Shown here piece after piece: positions 44,123 to 56,284 of a DNA stretch of 64,000 nucleotides. Origin of the DNA: Histoplasma ohiense (taxonomy: Eukaryota; Ascomycota; Eurotiomycetes; Onygenales; Ajellomycetaceae). The stretch's first letter is position 1. The number at the start of each line of letters is the position of its first letter. The stretch is from positions 1,488,001-1,552,000 of the forward strand of contig JAEVHH010000002.1 in assembly GCA_017607445.1 (NCBI GenBank). Reading direction: 5' to 3'. The notes under the pieces were generated by a model that was not told where the DNA came from, searched no databases, and saw nothing but the letters and a program-made list of their open reading frames with translations. A program made the translations under genes and the position numbers.

Positions 44123-46561
44123 ATGGAACGTACGAGGATCGCAAAGGTAGGGGTGGACAGTTGCTTCGAAGCCCGTCGAAAGCACCCAGATAGCGCTGAC
44201 ATTCCGATTTTGCCTGTCCTTTAAGGTGGATAATGTGACACTTCTGAGGCGGGGGGAACAAGTCCTCGGCACCCTGCATCTAACACCTCACCACCTCATA
44301 TTTTCGCATACCCCGCCAGCAACGGCTACAAGTGCAGACCAACAGCAGGGTGATAATACGGTCCCGAAACCTAAAGAGCTCTGGATCACATATCCGATCA
44401 TTTCCTTCTGCACGTTCAGACCGGTAGCCGCATCCTCGAGGCAACCCTCCTCGATACGCCTCCGATGCCGTGATTTCACATTTGTCTGCTTCTCCTTTCC
44501 CAACGAGTCTAGAGCGAGGGATGCATACGAGAGTATAAAGTCATGGACATGTAGGCTTGGTAGGATCGAGAAGCTCTATGCGTTCACCTATCAGCCTCCA
44601 CCTCCGGAGCGGGGTTTCAACGGATGGAATATCTACAATCCACGGGAGGAATGGCTGCGCTTGGGTGTTGGAAAGCCAGATTCGAAATGTGGCTGGAGAA
44701 TATCCACTATCAATCAGGACTATTCGGTAACACTAAATCCTGATTCATCTCTATAGGATTAGACAAACTGACATCTGGTGTACAGTTCTCACCCACCTAT
44801 CCTTCCCTTCTCCCGGTTCCTTCGATGATGTCGGATAATACGCTCAACTATGCTGGGAGATATAGGTCTAGGGCTCGGATACCTGTCCTTACTTATCTCC
44901 ATCCTGTCAACAATTGTTCCATTACCAGATCCTCTCAACCGCTAGTGGGTGTTCGTGGGAAGAGAAGTATACAAGACGAGAAACTTCTAGCAGCTATTTT
45001 TTCGACATCCCGTCCGGAGAGACCTCTTGCGAACTATACGCCTCCGTCATCCTTGGAGGCTGAATCACTAAATTCCAGCCAGGAAGAACAGCCAAGTGTT
45101 CCGGCTGATTTTGAATTATCCAATGCTGAGGAGCTTGAAGACGAGGTGATATCTGCGGCAAGGGAGGAAGGTGCCGCAAGCCACCCCCAAATTTATGGAG
45201 CGCAGCAGCACAATCTTATCGTCGATGCGCGTCCAACCGTGAACGCATTCGCGATGCAGGCCGTCGGTCTAGGGTCCGAAAATATGGACAATTACAAGTT
45301 CGCGACCAAGGTTTACCTGGGGATCGATAATATTCACGTTATGAGGGACTCACTGAATCGTGTTATTGATGCGCTCAAAGAATCTGATGTAACGTCATTC
45401 GGGCCAAGCCGAGATCAACTTGCAAGGAGTGGATGGCTTAAACATATCAGTGGGATACTCGACGGAGCGGCTTTAATTGCACGACAAGTCGGCTTGCAGC
45501 ATTCTCACGTTCTCATTCACTGCTCGGATGGATGGGATAGGACTTCCCAGTTGAGTGCGTTAAGTCAGTTATGCCTTGATCCATATTATAGAACGATGGA
45601 AGGATTCATGGTCTTAGTTGAAAAGGATTGGCTTTCTTTTGGTCACATGTTTCGCCATAGATCTGGGTTTTTAAATAGCGAGAAATGGTTCCAAATCGAA
45701 AATGACTTCCTGGGCGGAGATGCTAACCGCACTGGTTTTGGTGATGCCGGTGGTGCGGGAAAAGCGCTCGAAAATGCCCTCCTCAGCGCCAAGGGCTTCT
45801 TTAACAGAGATAATATGAGCCGGGACTCCCTAGGTGATTCAGATGCGGAGGCGTTGGATTTGGATAGCTCTAAAAGACCAACTTCGCGGATATCTACCCC
45901 GTCAAATGGTGTAGAGGTGACAAAGGTCAAGGAAACCAGCCCTGTTTTCCACCAGTTCCTCGATGCAACATATCAATTGCTATATCAGTATCCTACACGA
46001 TTTGAATTCAACGAACGCTTTCTTCGCCGACTTCTGTATCATCTCTACTCATGCCAATACGGGACGTTCCTCTTCAACAGCGAAAAGGAGCGCGTGGAAG
46101 CGAAAGCCAAGGAAAGGACAAGAAGCGTGTGGGACTATTTTCTTGCTAGGCGAGAACAGTTCATAAACCCACAATATGACCCCGTTATAGATGATAATAA
46201 GAGAGGTCGGGAACGCCTGCTTTTCCCTCGGCCTGGTGAAACGAGGTGGTGGAGTGAGGCCTTTGGCCGCAGCGATGCAGAAATGAATACCCCGCGCAGC
46301 GGTGGCATACCTCTGGATAAGGATTATCCATCTGGTTCGAGGACACCTGTACTAACTGGGGTTGAGACTTCCGAACGCTCTCTCGGTAGCTATGCATCTG
46401 TGCAATCAACATCCACTAATACTAGCAGTATGTCATCAGCAGGGATGGCAGCACTTGCTGTGGGCCTATCGGGTTTAAGCCTACCTACTGGTGGAGAGAG
46501 CAGCCAGGGAAGACGAACTGAGGAGATGGAGAATAAGGAGATGGAGGTTGAGATGCAGTAG
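44123..46561 (+). CDS. YMR1: Myotubularin-type phosphoinositide 3-phosphatase
   Basis: Removes the 3-phosphate of PI3P (and PI(3,5)P2) on endosomal and vacuolar membranes. Three exons: 44123-44146, 44226-44726, 44786-46561; 766 aa. Exon 1 supplies MERTRIAK; exon 2 opens VDNVTLLRRGEQVLGTLHLTP, the PH-GRAM domain (to about residue 125), then GWNIYNPREEWLRLG, the start of the phosphatase domain. Exon 3 contains the active-site P-loop HCSDGWDRTSQ with Cys421 and Arg427 (C-x5-R), preceded by SGWLKHISGILDGA and followed by GFMVLVEKDWLSFGHMFRHR. The C-terminal region is Ser/Thr-rich and probably disordered; no FYVE domain is seen. Intron 1 uses a TTTAAG acceptor. Confidence 0.94.
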
Positions 46562-47118
46562 ATTAGATGGGGCACTATTCATGTCGTGCCTCCTGCTCTC
46601 TTCTTTTGCTTTCCCTTTGCTCTTGGGATTTTTGGACAGTGGCGTTTAGTCTACATACATCATCTCATATAAAGGGTCCTCTACTGGCCTCGAATGGAAC
46701 ACGAGACCTTGTAAGGAATAGCATTTTTATTCGTTTTTATTATTCAGTAACAAAAATTAGAAGGGGTATTTATATTCCAGCTTTTCTCAGGCAAGTCCGC
46801 CATCAACAAACAGTCGTTTGGATTGCGTCCCGTCATGGGTATTCTTGTTCCAGGCACTAAATTAAAACGGGCCTAGCGGCGCCAGCGGTTATCCCAAAGC
46901 GGAATCAGGGCAAACCCCAAGCCCTACTTCGATATATCCCCCACTAAAACCTAAATGCAAGCGAATTCTACCTCACTGCGAAGAACGAGAAGAAGCAGCA
47001 CTACCAGCTGTCGCCGTCACCAACGAAGCGCCTCCCTCCCCACGAATCCTTAGTCCCTGCCGGTCCTTGTTTCTTTTTGCCAATACTATAAAACAAACAA
47101 AAGTAACAAATTGCAATC
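46562..47118. promoter_or_regulatory. YMR1 3' flank and RPS3 promoter
   Basis: 557 bp. The last 130 bp contain CT-rich leader sequence and the A-rich, ATG-proximal AAACAAACAAAAGTAACAAA typical of highly expressed genes. No other gene seen. Confidence 0.5.
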
Positions 47119-48459
47119 ATGGCTGCCGTCCAAGGAGCGATCTCGAAGCGCCGCAAGTTCGTGGCTGACGGTGTTTTCTACGCTGAGTTGAACGAATTCT
47201 TCCAGCGCGAATTGGCTGAGGAGGGATACTCTGGTGTTGAGGTCCGGGTTACTCCCACGGTTACTGATATCAGTACGTCTAACTACATTTTTTATATTTT
47301 TTTGTTTAGATTGTGAGATGGAGAAAGGAGAAAAATCCGAAGAGGCTACCCCGGTTTATGTTGTCATCGGGACCACGCAAACATATATGGGAAAAGGAAT
47401 TTTTTTTTTTTTTTTTTAATCTATATTGCATTGCATTGGGCATGCTCCAAAAAGGAATGCTGATAAAGAAGTGGAAATGACACAATGAGAACTATGCGGG
47501 AACGGCCACTGAAGGAGGGCCCTATAACTTCCACAGCTATCGAGACTAGACGATACACTAACCATCTCACTCTTCTCGTTTATAATAGTCATCCGTGCCA
47601 CCCACACCCAAGAAGTTCTGGGCGAACAAGGCCGCCGCATCCGCGAACTCACGTCCCTCATCCAGAAGCGCTTTAAGTTCCCCGAAAACTCCGTCTCTCT
47701 CTACGCCGCCAAAGTCCAGAACCGAGGTCTCTCTGCTGTTGCTCAGTGCGAGAGCTTACGATATAAGCTTCTTAACGGCCTTGCTGTTCGAAGAGCATGC
47801 TATGGTGTTCTTAGATTTATCATGGAGAGCGGTGCGAAGGGTTGCGAGGTTGTTGTGTCGGGAAAGCTCAGAGCTGCCCGTGCCAAGAGCATGAAGTTCA
47901 CTGTATGTTCTATTTACCTTTGATTCTGAAGCACCACGATTATTTCTCATGGTTGGAATACTTGAAGAGTTGGAGGTTTTCCATCGAATCAACAACACCT
48001 ATCCCCCATCCTGTCACTCCAAAACATCAATCACCAGAAATGAATTCCCCTTCAACATCTTCAACATCTCAACCCATCAACGTCAACATCAACTAACGAA
48101 ACCCAATCCAGGACGGCTTCATGATTCACTCCGGCCAGCCCGTTCGCGACTTCATCGACAGTGCCACCCGCCACGTCCTCCTCCGCCAAGGTGTGCTCGG
48201 CATAAAAGTCAAAATCATGCGCGGCAGCGATCCCGAAGGGAAGTCGGGTCCCCAGAAATCCCTTCCAGATTCCGTCACCATCATCGAGCCCAAGGAGGAA
48301 CAGCCTGTCTTACAACCGCTCAGCCAGGACTATGGTGCCAAGGCTCTTGCAGCTCAGCAGTTGGCCGAGCAGCAGCGATTGGCCGAACAACAAGAGGCGG
48401 AGGCTGCGGGCCAGGCTGCTGGTGGTACGGAAGGTGCAGTGGAGGGGGCTCAGGAGTGA
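47119..48459 (+). CDS. RPS3: 40S ribosomal protein uS3
   Basis: Component of the small subunit near the mRNA entry channel. Three exons: 47119-47272, 47589-47902, 48112-48459; 271 aa. Exon 1 begins MAAVQGAISKRRKFVADGVF and ends TPTVTDI. Exon 2 has the KH-type RNA-binding domain (IIRATHTQEVLGEQGRRIRE) and AARAKSMKF. Exon 3 has DGFMIHSGQPVRDFIDSATR and GVLGIKVKIMRG, then an Ala/Gln/Glu-rich tail (LAEQQRLAEQQEAEAAG) longer than in yeast. Introns are 316 and 209 nt, longer than most here; intron 2 has ACTAAC before its acceptor. Confidence 0.97.
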
Positions 48460-49222
48460 TTTTTTGCTAGTTAATGATGAATGGAGCTCCTTTTTTTTAA
48501 TGTTTTAATTTTTTTTTCCCTCAAAAGGTCATGTGTTGACCTTGTTTGGCGTAAAATAAAGACAATATTATTTTCCTTCTTCCCTTTTGTTCAATTAAGT
48601 TTCCCATTTCTTTCTTTTCTATCTGATGATTCTGTCTGTTGAGGTACATGTACATGGAGAACTCCTTTTTTCCTTCTAAGCATCTAAGCATATATGTGGT
48701 GGATGTGCGGCCTCCCTGCGACAACTTGATTGCAAATAAGATGAGAGAGAATCGGAAAAAAAAGTAGGTGGGTCAAAAAGTACACGCGAAATCTTTTGTG
48801 ATAGATGTATTTTTCCTACCTTGGTGTGTAAGAGGAGCATGAATGCTTGGCATATTACGCCTACAGCTAAATCAACGCCCGTATTTGTGACACCAAGGAA
48901 ACCAATCTAAAGAAATGGTTTTAACAAGCCTGATAATGCATTCATTCATCTCCATTCCTTCGTCCCAGCTCTAACTATACCTGTGCAATGCGACTTAATA
49001 ATTTTGAATGATGCCAGACGCCCAGTGTTTCTTTTTCCTTCTCCAAAATCATCATTCATACCAACAAACAAATCCATGGCACATCAAGAAAAATGACTTA
49101 TTGAGTGATAAGATTTGCTGGTTCCGACGAACTCTAACCCGGCTCAATCATATTTGAATTTCTCGAGCGTAAGGAAAATAAAAGGTTGGGAATACAAGGG
49201 GTATTATGTAATTACTCCCGTA
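48460..49222. other. Intergenic between convergent RPS3 and FRS1
   Basis: 763 bp with T-rich RPS3 3' sequence (48491-48525) and AATAAA at 48555-48560. No gene seen. Confidence 0.6.
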
Positions 49223-51527
49223 TCATAGGAAAGTCTCAATGTTGATCTCCAGCGTGCTGACGGGGTATTTCAAATCGAACTTCCCCAGCACCGTCGGGTG
49301 CAGAATACCAAAGGATCCAATGACGTGATCTTTTCCGGAAATTCGGACGTGTACTGAGGCTGCATGGCCAGTGAAATATGTCGGATCTAAGATGAGCAAA
49401 AATTTTTTGAAAATTAGCAAAGTCCTCATCAGGTATTTCTCAAAAATGTTCCTCCCCAACCATCTTCAGGTCGATTCTTTGGTGATGGGTGAACGAACCG
49501 TCCAACTCTTCAATCCAATACGATGCGTTCCCCATAGCCGGATTATCCAGCCCTTCTTCCCCAATAATAAACGCAGTCTTCAGCATAGCCATAATCCTAT
49601 CGAGCAACCCATGTACAATCTCGAACCCACTGGTCTTCCCATACCAGGCCGCCGCGAAATGTCTCTCGTTCGTACTCTTACGCTCACGCGAAACATCCTT
49701 GAATGCAACATCACTGACCTCAAAGATCTTCATAGGAATCGCATGATGTTTATTTTCTCCAATTGTCTTCAAAAGGCCCGGCAGCAGGCTCGTGCGGACA
49801 ACCTGAAACTCTACTGTTTTGGGATTCGCCAGCTTGACGGCTGTATTCCCATCGTCCTTGCGGTTCAGCCAGGCGAAGTTCTCATCGTGCGAGCAGAGGA
49901 TAAGGGGCATGACTTCAGACCAGCCGGCCATCGCGGCCTCTGTTCTGATGATGTCGGTGAGCTTATTTACGGGCAAGGGTTGCGCGATTGTGCCAGATAT
50001 ATTGGGGAAGTATCGCGGGAGTTCATTGAAACCGTAGGCGATGGCAACGTCTTCCATGATATCTGCTTGATGGAGCACGTCTGCGCGGGTTGCAGGGACC
50101 CGAACATCGACCAGATCCCGGGAAGTTTTGGATGGCTCAGCAAAATAGGACATGCGCTTTAGGAGATTGCAAATTTCTGCGGCGGATAAGGAGAGACCAC
50201 AGCATTGGTTAATGTAGGATATACTAGCTTGGGTAGGACGAGGGCTTAGATCGGGGGTCTGGCGAGTTTCGTTGTTGTGCGCTGATACTATTCTCACAGG
50301 CTCCACTGTGAAGGGCTCTGAGGTATATTGAGAGAACATAGTAACCATGATATTATTCACAATCTCAACTTTAGTCTTATCAGTTGCCGTATACTCGAGG
50401 AATACATTTTTGGTGTTTAAGGTGATTTTCGAGTGGTCGCCATTGATAATTGGTGGCAGCGAACAGACTATACGGTTTGAGTCATAAATCACGGGATATA
50501 CAGGAGAATCCCGGATAATGTGAAGATATTTCCCTATGTGTTTATCCTTCTATAGGAATATTTTAGTATTATGCAGTCAATGGCAAAAGAAATGCAGTGA
50601 AACATTACCTCATAGAACTCCATCATCTCCTGTCCATTCATCTTCCGTGTTTGATTCAAAGGGACGAAGCTGATATCCTTTGGAGGCAAAGCCTCATAAG
50701 TGAACGGCCCCTTGAGTTTATCCAAATCATGCGTTCCAATGGCCACCAATGTTCTTTGCCGGGCAAGGTTTTGGTGCAATTTGTCCTGAAGAGCAATGAA
50801 GGATTCATATCGAGCTTGGTCGAAATGGATATTCCGAAGGATGGCGCCCGAAATATAAGGGCGGATTTTCATTGTCTAAATTTAAAGCTCAGTAAATGCC
50901 AATGTTTACATATATGGGTGTTTATGCCTATTTCTCACCTCCTCTTTTACGACAATCGTTTCCAGTTCTCCATTTGAAGGTGCAACAAGGCGATACTCGG
51001 GCGACAGAGTTCGTTCACGGAAGATATTCAGCATGAGAGCAATGCCCTCGATGCAGAGGAGATCATATCTAGAAATACCTTAGTTCAGATCATATTACAT
51101 AGCACAGACGTATAGTAATAGCCAACCGATTCGCGGGGACCTCAATCTTCAGTTGTGGAGGTTCTTGTTTTCCGTTTACAAACGGTCTTTCCAAGTTTTC
51201 GGTCTGTGATTGTTCAGAATGTATAGGCCAGGATGGGTCAGACAAGGGTATATTACATCTTCGTCCAGTTCAAGGCCTATAGAAGAATACTGTCAGTCTG
51301 GGTATCCATAGTGGGAGTTTTGTGGTACATAGGTGAGAGCACCAGCTAGGACGCATACCGAACTCAAAGCATAGTTGGTCGAACTCCTCTGTAGAATACC
51401 TGGCGCATTACAAAACAAGCAGATAAGCAAATTGAGGCATGTCCAGAGAAAGGTACAGAAGCCAATTGACTCACTTTCGCCCCAGTTCCTTGAAGAGGGC
51501 AGCTTTATCAACAGCAATGGTCGGCAT
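49223..51527 (-). CDS. FRS1: Cytosolic phenylalanyl-tRNA synthetase beta subunit
   Basis: Partner of the catalytic alpha subunit in the alpha2-beta2 enzyme that charges tRNA-Phe. Eight exons, 600 aa: 51527-51475, 51399-51359, 51276-51257 (20 nt), 51203-51127, 51068-50939, 50875-50609, 50549-49499, 49386-49223. Start MPTIAVDKAALFKELGRK matches the family. The B3/B4 tRNA-binding region spans exons 5-7 (GAILRNIHFDQARYESFI; DLDKLKGPFTYEALPPKDI; KITLNTKNVFLEYTATDKTK). The B5 domain and synthetase-like core follow (VRVPATRADVLHQADIMEDVAIAYGF). It ends FGILHPTVLGKFDLKYPVS. Two donors are unusual (GTTGGC after exon 4, GTTCGT after exon 7). Divergent from TPD3. Confidence 0.95.
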
Positions 51528-52364
51528 GGTGGAGGCGCGGGCCTAATTTGCGACCAGGAAGTTCAAACGTTGCGCACACAGTTTTCTGAAACAGATAGAT
51601 TGAATGCAGATTCAATACGGAGGATTCCCTCAACCAAGCTCAGGGTATTTAGCAGATTGCCGACAGGAAATTGAAATTAGCTGTGGTGAAAAGCACAAGC
51701 TGTTTTTTCAGCCAAAAGTTGATCGCTTCATGGAGGGGAAAGACCGTGAGTCAGCAGCGGCATTCCTTTTTGCACCGCCACATCCAGCCGTCTATTGGGC
51801 AGCCCACCAGCCACATGCTGAAGAATCGACACGGAACAAAATACATCACAGATGCTATCCAACAAACAAAGACCAACTTTTGTCCGACCTTGTCACTTAC
51901 CCTGTTCTTCCTGTAAAGCAGGTTTGGACTTCCACTCTTGAGGATATCCAAGGTGCGTTTTGCGTTGATTGCACTCATGCTGCTTGTTTGCCTGGCGTAT
52001 TTTTGCGTTGGCGGTTGATTGGCCTGTTTTGTTCCCTAGGCTCAACTCACCCCACGAGACATCCCAGACATCCATACCTTGTACCTCACCATGACATCTC
52101 TCCCCTCCATGCTGCTTCTTTGCCGCTCCAACTAAACCACTCGCATCTATATCCGTTGCTCTTAGGTCTATCTACGCCAAGGTCCACGCGTGGAATTCCC
52201 TTATCTGCATATCGGGTCCCTCTCTAGTTCTTCAACGATCTCCATAAGAACTCAATTGCACGTCCCCCTCCGGTCGAACACACCTCCTAGAAAAACCTGT
52301 CGCGATATTGGCTCATTCTCCGCCTTCCTTCCCTTCCCTTAATCAATACACTCCTTTTCTAGCT
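51528..52364. promoter_or_regulatory. Divergent promoter FRS1 / TPD3
   Basis: 837 bp. The right half is C/T-rich leader leading to the TPD3 start. A 207-codon open frame (51604-52227, +) covers most of it but has no motif and probably reflects biased composition. Confidence 0.5.
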
Positions 52365-54866
52365 ATGGAAGGCCAGGGCGAAAATGATGAGCTCTACCCT
52401 GTCGCAGTTCTGATAGATGAACTGAAGGTATGCCCTCCCACTTCTCCTCTGGCCCCTCCATTCGCTGCGACGACCAGTAAAACAGCACTCTTATCCAAGA
52501 TATAGCATGAGGATGTCCTCCTCCGTTTAAACGCCATCCATCGCCTATCCACGATTGCTCTGGCTCTTGGCCCGGAACGAACGCGGGACGAATTGATTCC
52601 TTTTCTTGATGGTTTGTCTCGTCCAGCTTTTGCCTTGGTTTGCGGATCCGCCGACGTATTGAATGCCGCAAAATGCTGACCCAGACTACTTTCTTTCTTC
52701 CATCCAGACTCTGTCGAAGATGAAGATGAAGTTCTGACTGCGCTTAGTGAGGAGATGGGTAATTTCGTCGACTATGTTGGTGGGCCGGAATATGCACATA
52801 TTCTCCTATCTCCCCTAGAGAATTTGGCTGCAATTGAGGAACCCTTGGTGCGAGAAAAGGCAAGTTGCCTTTTGGCTCCCAAATGAAATGGAAACCTGGT
52901 ATAGATACAACCAGACGCGCCCCATCATCTACTGACAATATATCGATATTCAGGCGGTTGAATCCCTCAACAAAATTTGTGGCCAGCTTTCTGCCAAGCA
53001 AATCGAAGAATATTTCATACCCCTCACCGTGAGCCTCTCGAAGGCGGACTGGTTCACCTCCAAAATATCTGCCACAGGCCTCTACAGTGCTCCATATTCC
53101 AAAGCTTCCCCAGCTTCGCAGCAAGGTCTTCGACAGCAGTTTGGACATCTGGTTCACGATGATACTCCTATGGTTAGACGCCAGGCGGCAAATAACCTCG
53201 CTAAGTTTACCAAGGAGATGACCACGCAAGTAATCATAGAAGAAATAATCCCTCTCTTCCAATACCTTGCAAATGACGACCAGGATAGCGTGCGACTATT
53301 AACAGTGGATATCTTGATTTCAATCTGCGAAGAGATCCCAAAAGAACAGCAGTCAAGTCACGGTGTCCTTTTAACCGCGCTGCGAAGTTTATTTGAAGAT
53401 AAAAGTTGGCGGGTTAGGTACATGGTTGCTGATAGATTTGAGAAGGTACAGTAGAATTACGATTCGGGTTTATGAATTGTGATCATCACCGTGTACATCA
53501 ATACAAAGCTGACTGGTGACTACGTAGATCGCAAAAGCTGTTGATGACGAGGTGCTGAATCGGGATCTGGTTCCTGCTTTTGTGAAGTTGCTGAAGGATA
53601 CTGAGGCAGAGGTCCGCACAGCAATCGCCGGACAGATTCCTGGTAGGAGATGAGTTGCGGCAGTACGTGTGGATACGTTAATCTAATACGTTTATAGGTT
53701 TCTGCGAGCTGCTGGATAGAGACACCCTTTTGAATGAAATAATGACTAGCATTGAAGACCTCGTGTCTGATCCTTCCCAACATGTGCGCGCCGCGCTTGG
53801 TACACAAATCAGTGGGCTGGCGCCAATACTTGGCAAGGAGGAGTGAGTGATGTATCTCTCTTCTCCTGATACGATAGATTACTAATCCAGCTCGTTACTT
53901 CAGAACTATTGCACACCTACTCCCTATGTTTTTACAAATGCTGAAAGATGAATTCCCCGATGTACGCCTCCACATTATATCCAAACTGGAATTGGTCAAT
54001 AAAGGTATGTCCTACACAATTCAATAAAAGATATAATATCACCGTCATCACTCACATATCGTAAACAGTTATTGGTATCGAGCTTCTATCCCAATCCTTA
54101 CTCCCTGCGATTGTGCAATTGGCGGAAGATAAGCAATGGCGTGTCCGTTTGGCCATCATCGAATATATCCCCCTTCTTGCGAGTCAGCTTGGCGTAAAGT
54201 TCTTTGACGAACAGCTCAGTGCACTTTGCATGGGCTGGCTTGGGGACGCCGTATTCTCCATTCGCGAGGCAGCCACTCAGAACCTGAAGAAACTGACCGA
54301 AGTGTTTGGCGTGGACTGGGCGAAAAACTCTATCATTCCAAAGGTCATATTGATGGGCCAACATCCAAACTACCTTTACAGAATGACAACTTGTTTTGCC
54401 ATTTCCGTAAGTCGAACGCCAAACAAAACCTCAAATTTTTATTTTTAGTCTTTATTTTTCTTGATTCTGTATTTAGTTTAGTTGAGAAACTGTATCTCAA
54501 CGAAGCTAATTGCGCAATGATTAGACACTCGCCCCAGCCGTCAACCTCAACATAATCGAGACCTCCATCCTCCCGATTCTAGAGCGACTTGTCGGCGATG
54601 ACATCCCGAACATCCGTTTCAACGTTGCGAAATCTTATGCTGTAATGATAGATACCCTCCACCGCCTTCCCGCAGAAGGCACGTTGGCCGATCTCGAGAA
54701 ATCTGGCCAGACAAGCAGTACTCCGGGCCCGCGCAACCACGCCATCGTACAGCAACAGATTCTTCCAAATCTTGAGAAATTGCAGCAGGATGATGATGTC
54801 GACGTGCGATATTTCGCTACCACAGCTGCAAGCAGCTTTTCAGAAGCCATGCAAACATCCCCATGA
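52365..54866 (+). CDS. TPD3: Protein phosphatase 2A scaffold (A) subunit
   Basis: HEAT-repeat scaffold that holds the PP2A catalytic and regulatory subunits. Nine exons, 617 aa: 52365-52427, 52506-52611, 52708-52859, 52954-53445, 53528-53642, 53698-53842, 53904-54004, 54069-54406, 54525-54866. HEAT repeats run along the whole protein with typical ends: DTPMVRRQAANNLAKF, DQDSVRLLTVDILISI, KSWRVRYMVADRFEK, DTEAEVRTAIAGQIPG, DEFPDVRLHIISKLELV, KQWRVRLAIIEYIPLL, DAVFSIREAATQNLKKL, DDIPNIRFNVAKSY. The intron at 52860-52953 has a GC donor (AAG|GCAAGT) and a CTGAC branch site; the others are GT-AG. The start MEGQGENDELYPVAVLIDELK matches the family N-terminus. Confidence 0.96.
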
Positions 54867-56284
54867 CTTTCTCCCAACGAATTTGAAAAAAGAAAGATAC
54901 ATTTCAAATATCTCAACCTTCCACACCCACAGCACGGCCCTTTCTTTGTTTTAATCAATGGCTGACTAAATACATTATTCTCATGCATGCTTGTGCTGCT
55001 GCCTCTTCCTCTCACATTCGCGCTGTGCTTTATGAATTCGTTGACTTAGAGAAGCCACTTTCCCTTTCCTTTTCTTTTCTATAATTGCTTGCGAGGAAGA
55101 TACAGACCCAAACCCAGTAATCAACCTAGGTTTTCTCTCACATTATTTCTTACGAAATGGAAAAAAAAAAAGGGGGGGGCGGAAGAAACCATGTGGAGGG
55201 TTAAGGCATGCCCAAGTACTTGGAAAAATTCCTTTTTACCTTCTTAACTTTTTCTCTTTAATGTCAGGTTAGAAAGCGGAAATGGAAATCACCATGTGCC
55301 CTTTGACCAGTAAGTAAACAGGCAAGTATTGAAAACATTACGTTCATCTTTTTCTCCCTCTTTCCTCCTAACCCCTTTGTGTTGTTCATTTTCATCCTTC
55401 CCAAGTCATCGTATTTCCTACCCCCTCGCGCACCGCACACCCTTAATCCTATTCCCCTTTCTTTTAAAACCCCTAGATATAGAGTATCAAGGGTATCTCT
55501 TTCTATCCATCTTTCATGGGCGTGTGACATCCTATTAAGTTGCAAAGCCATACGCATTGAAGGGAGGCAAAACGGTAAAAGGGGAGAGAGGGAGAAATGA
55601 TGAGGGCCCAAGGTGGACAAAAGAATCAAGCAGAACAAGATGTAAGAGAGCAGAGAGCAGATAGACAAGACAAGAAAACAACTAATTCATTTTCTTTCAT
55701 TCTCTTCTCCTCGAATGACAGTCCGGCCGGTATTAGGCATCCAAATCACGTGTTCTCTGATATAAGTTCAACCGCGCAAAATCGATCGTATTGCATGCAA
55801 TCTTCTGTCTCATTTAGTTTCTCTACCTTTTGAGCTATATATATTCAGCAATCAAGAGTGCTACATTCCTTTACTATAATTTCTCGAAAAATATAGAAAA
55901 TCTAACACATAAACGATTCCCTGGCGGCTCACCCCCTTTTTTTGATTCCTTCATGCACCGTCTGGACCATTTGAAGCACAGTTGCTCAGTGGCATGTTAA
56001 ATATCAACTACCAGCCTGCTATAAAAGCGGTGTCCTTACGGCCGTAACATTTGGATATACGTGCCATTAGCCACGGAGCTTGTTTTCAATTTCTACCTTT
56101 TTTTCCCTGTCCAGCAAGACTTCTCCTTTCTGGATATATTGTCAAGCAATTGATGTTAAACCGTTTCCCTTCACCCTATTTTCCGTCTGTTATACCATTT
56201 ATTTTAACGTTTCCATTTGGCATTGTGTCTCGGCAAGGTGGCTTCGGCTTCACAACTTCGCGAACACCTTAAACAGCGAAAGCC
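54867..56284. other. Intergenic, 1.4 kb
   Basis: No supported gene. Contains a poly-A/poly-G junction near 55158-55180, C/T-rich blocks at 55340-55470 and a CACGTG at 55747-55752. Several overlapping short frames on both strands reflect composition only. The last 200 bp are the promoter of the ferric-reductase-like gene. Confidence 0.55.
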
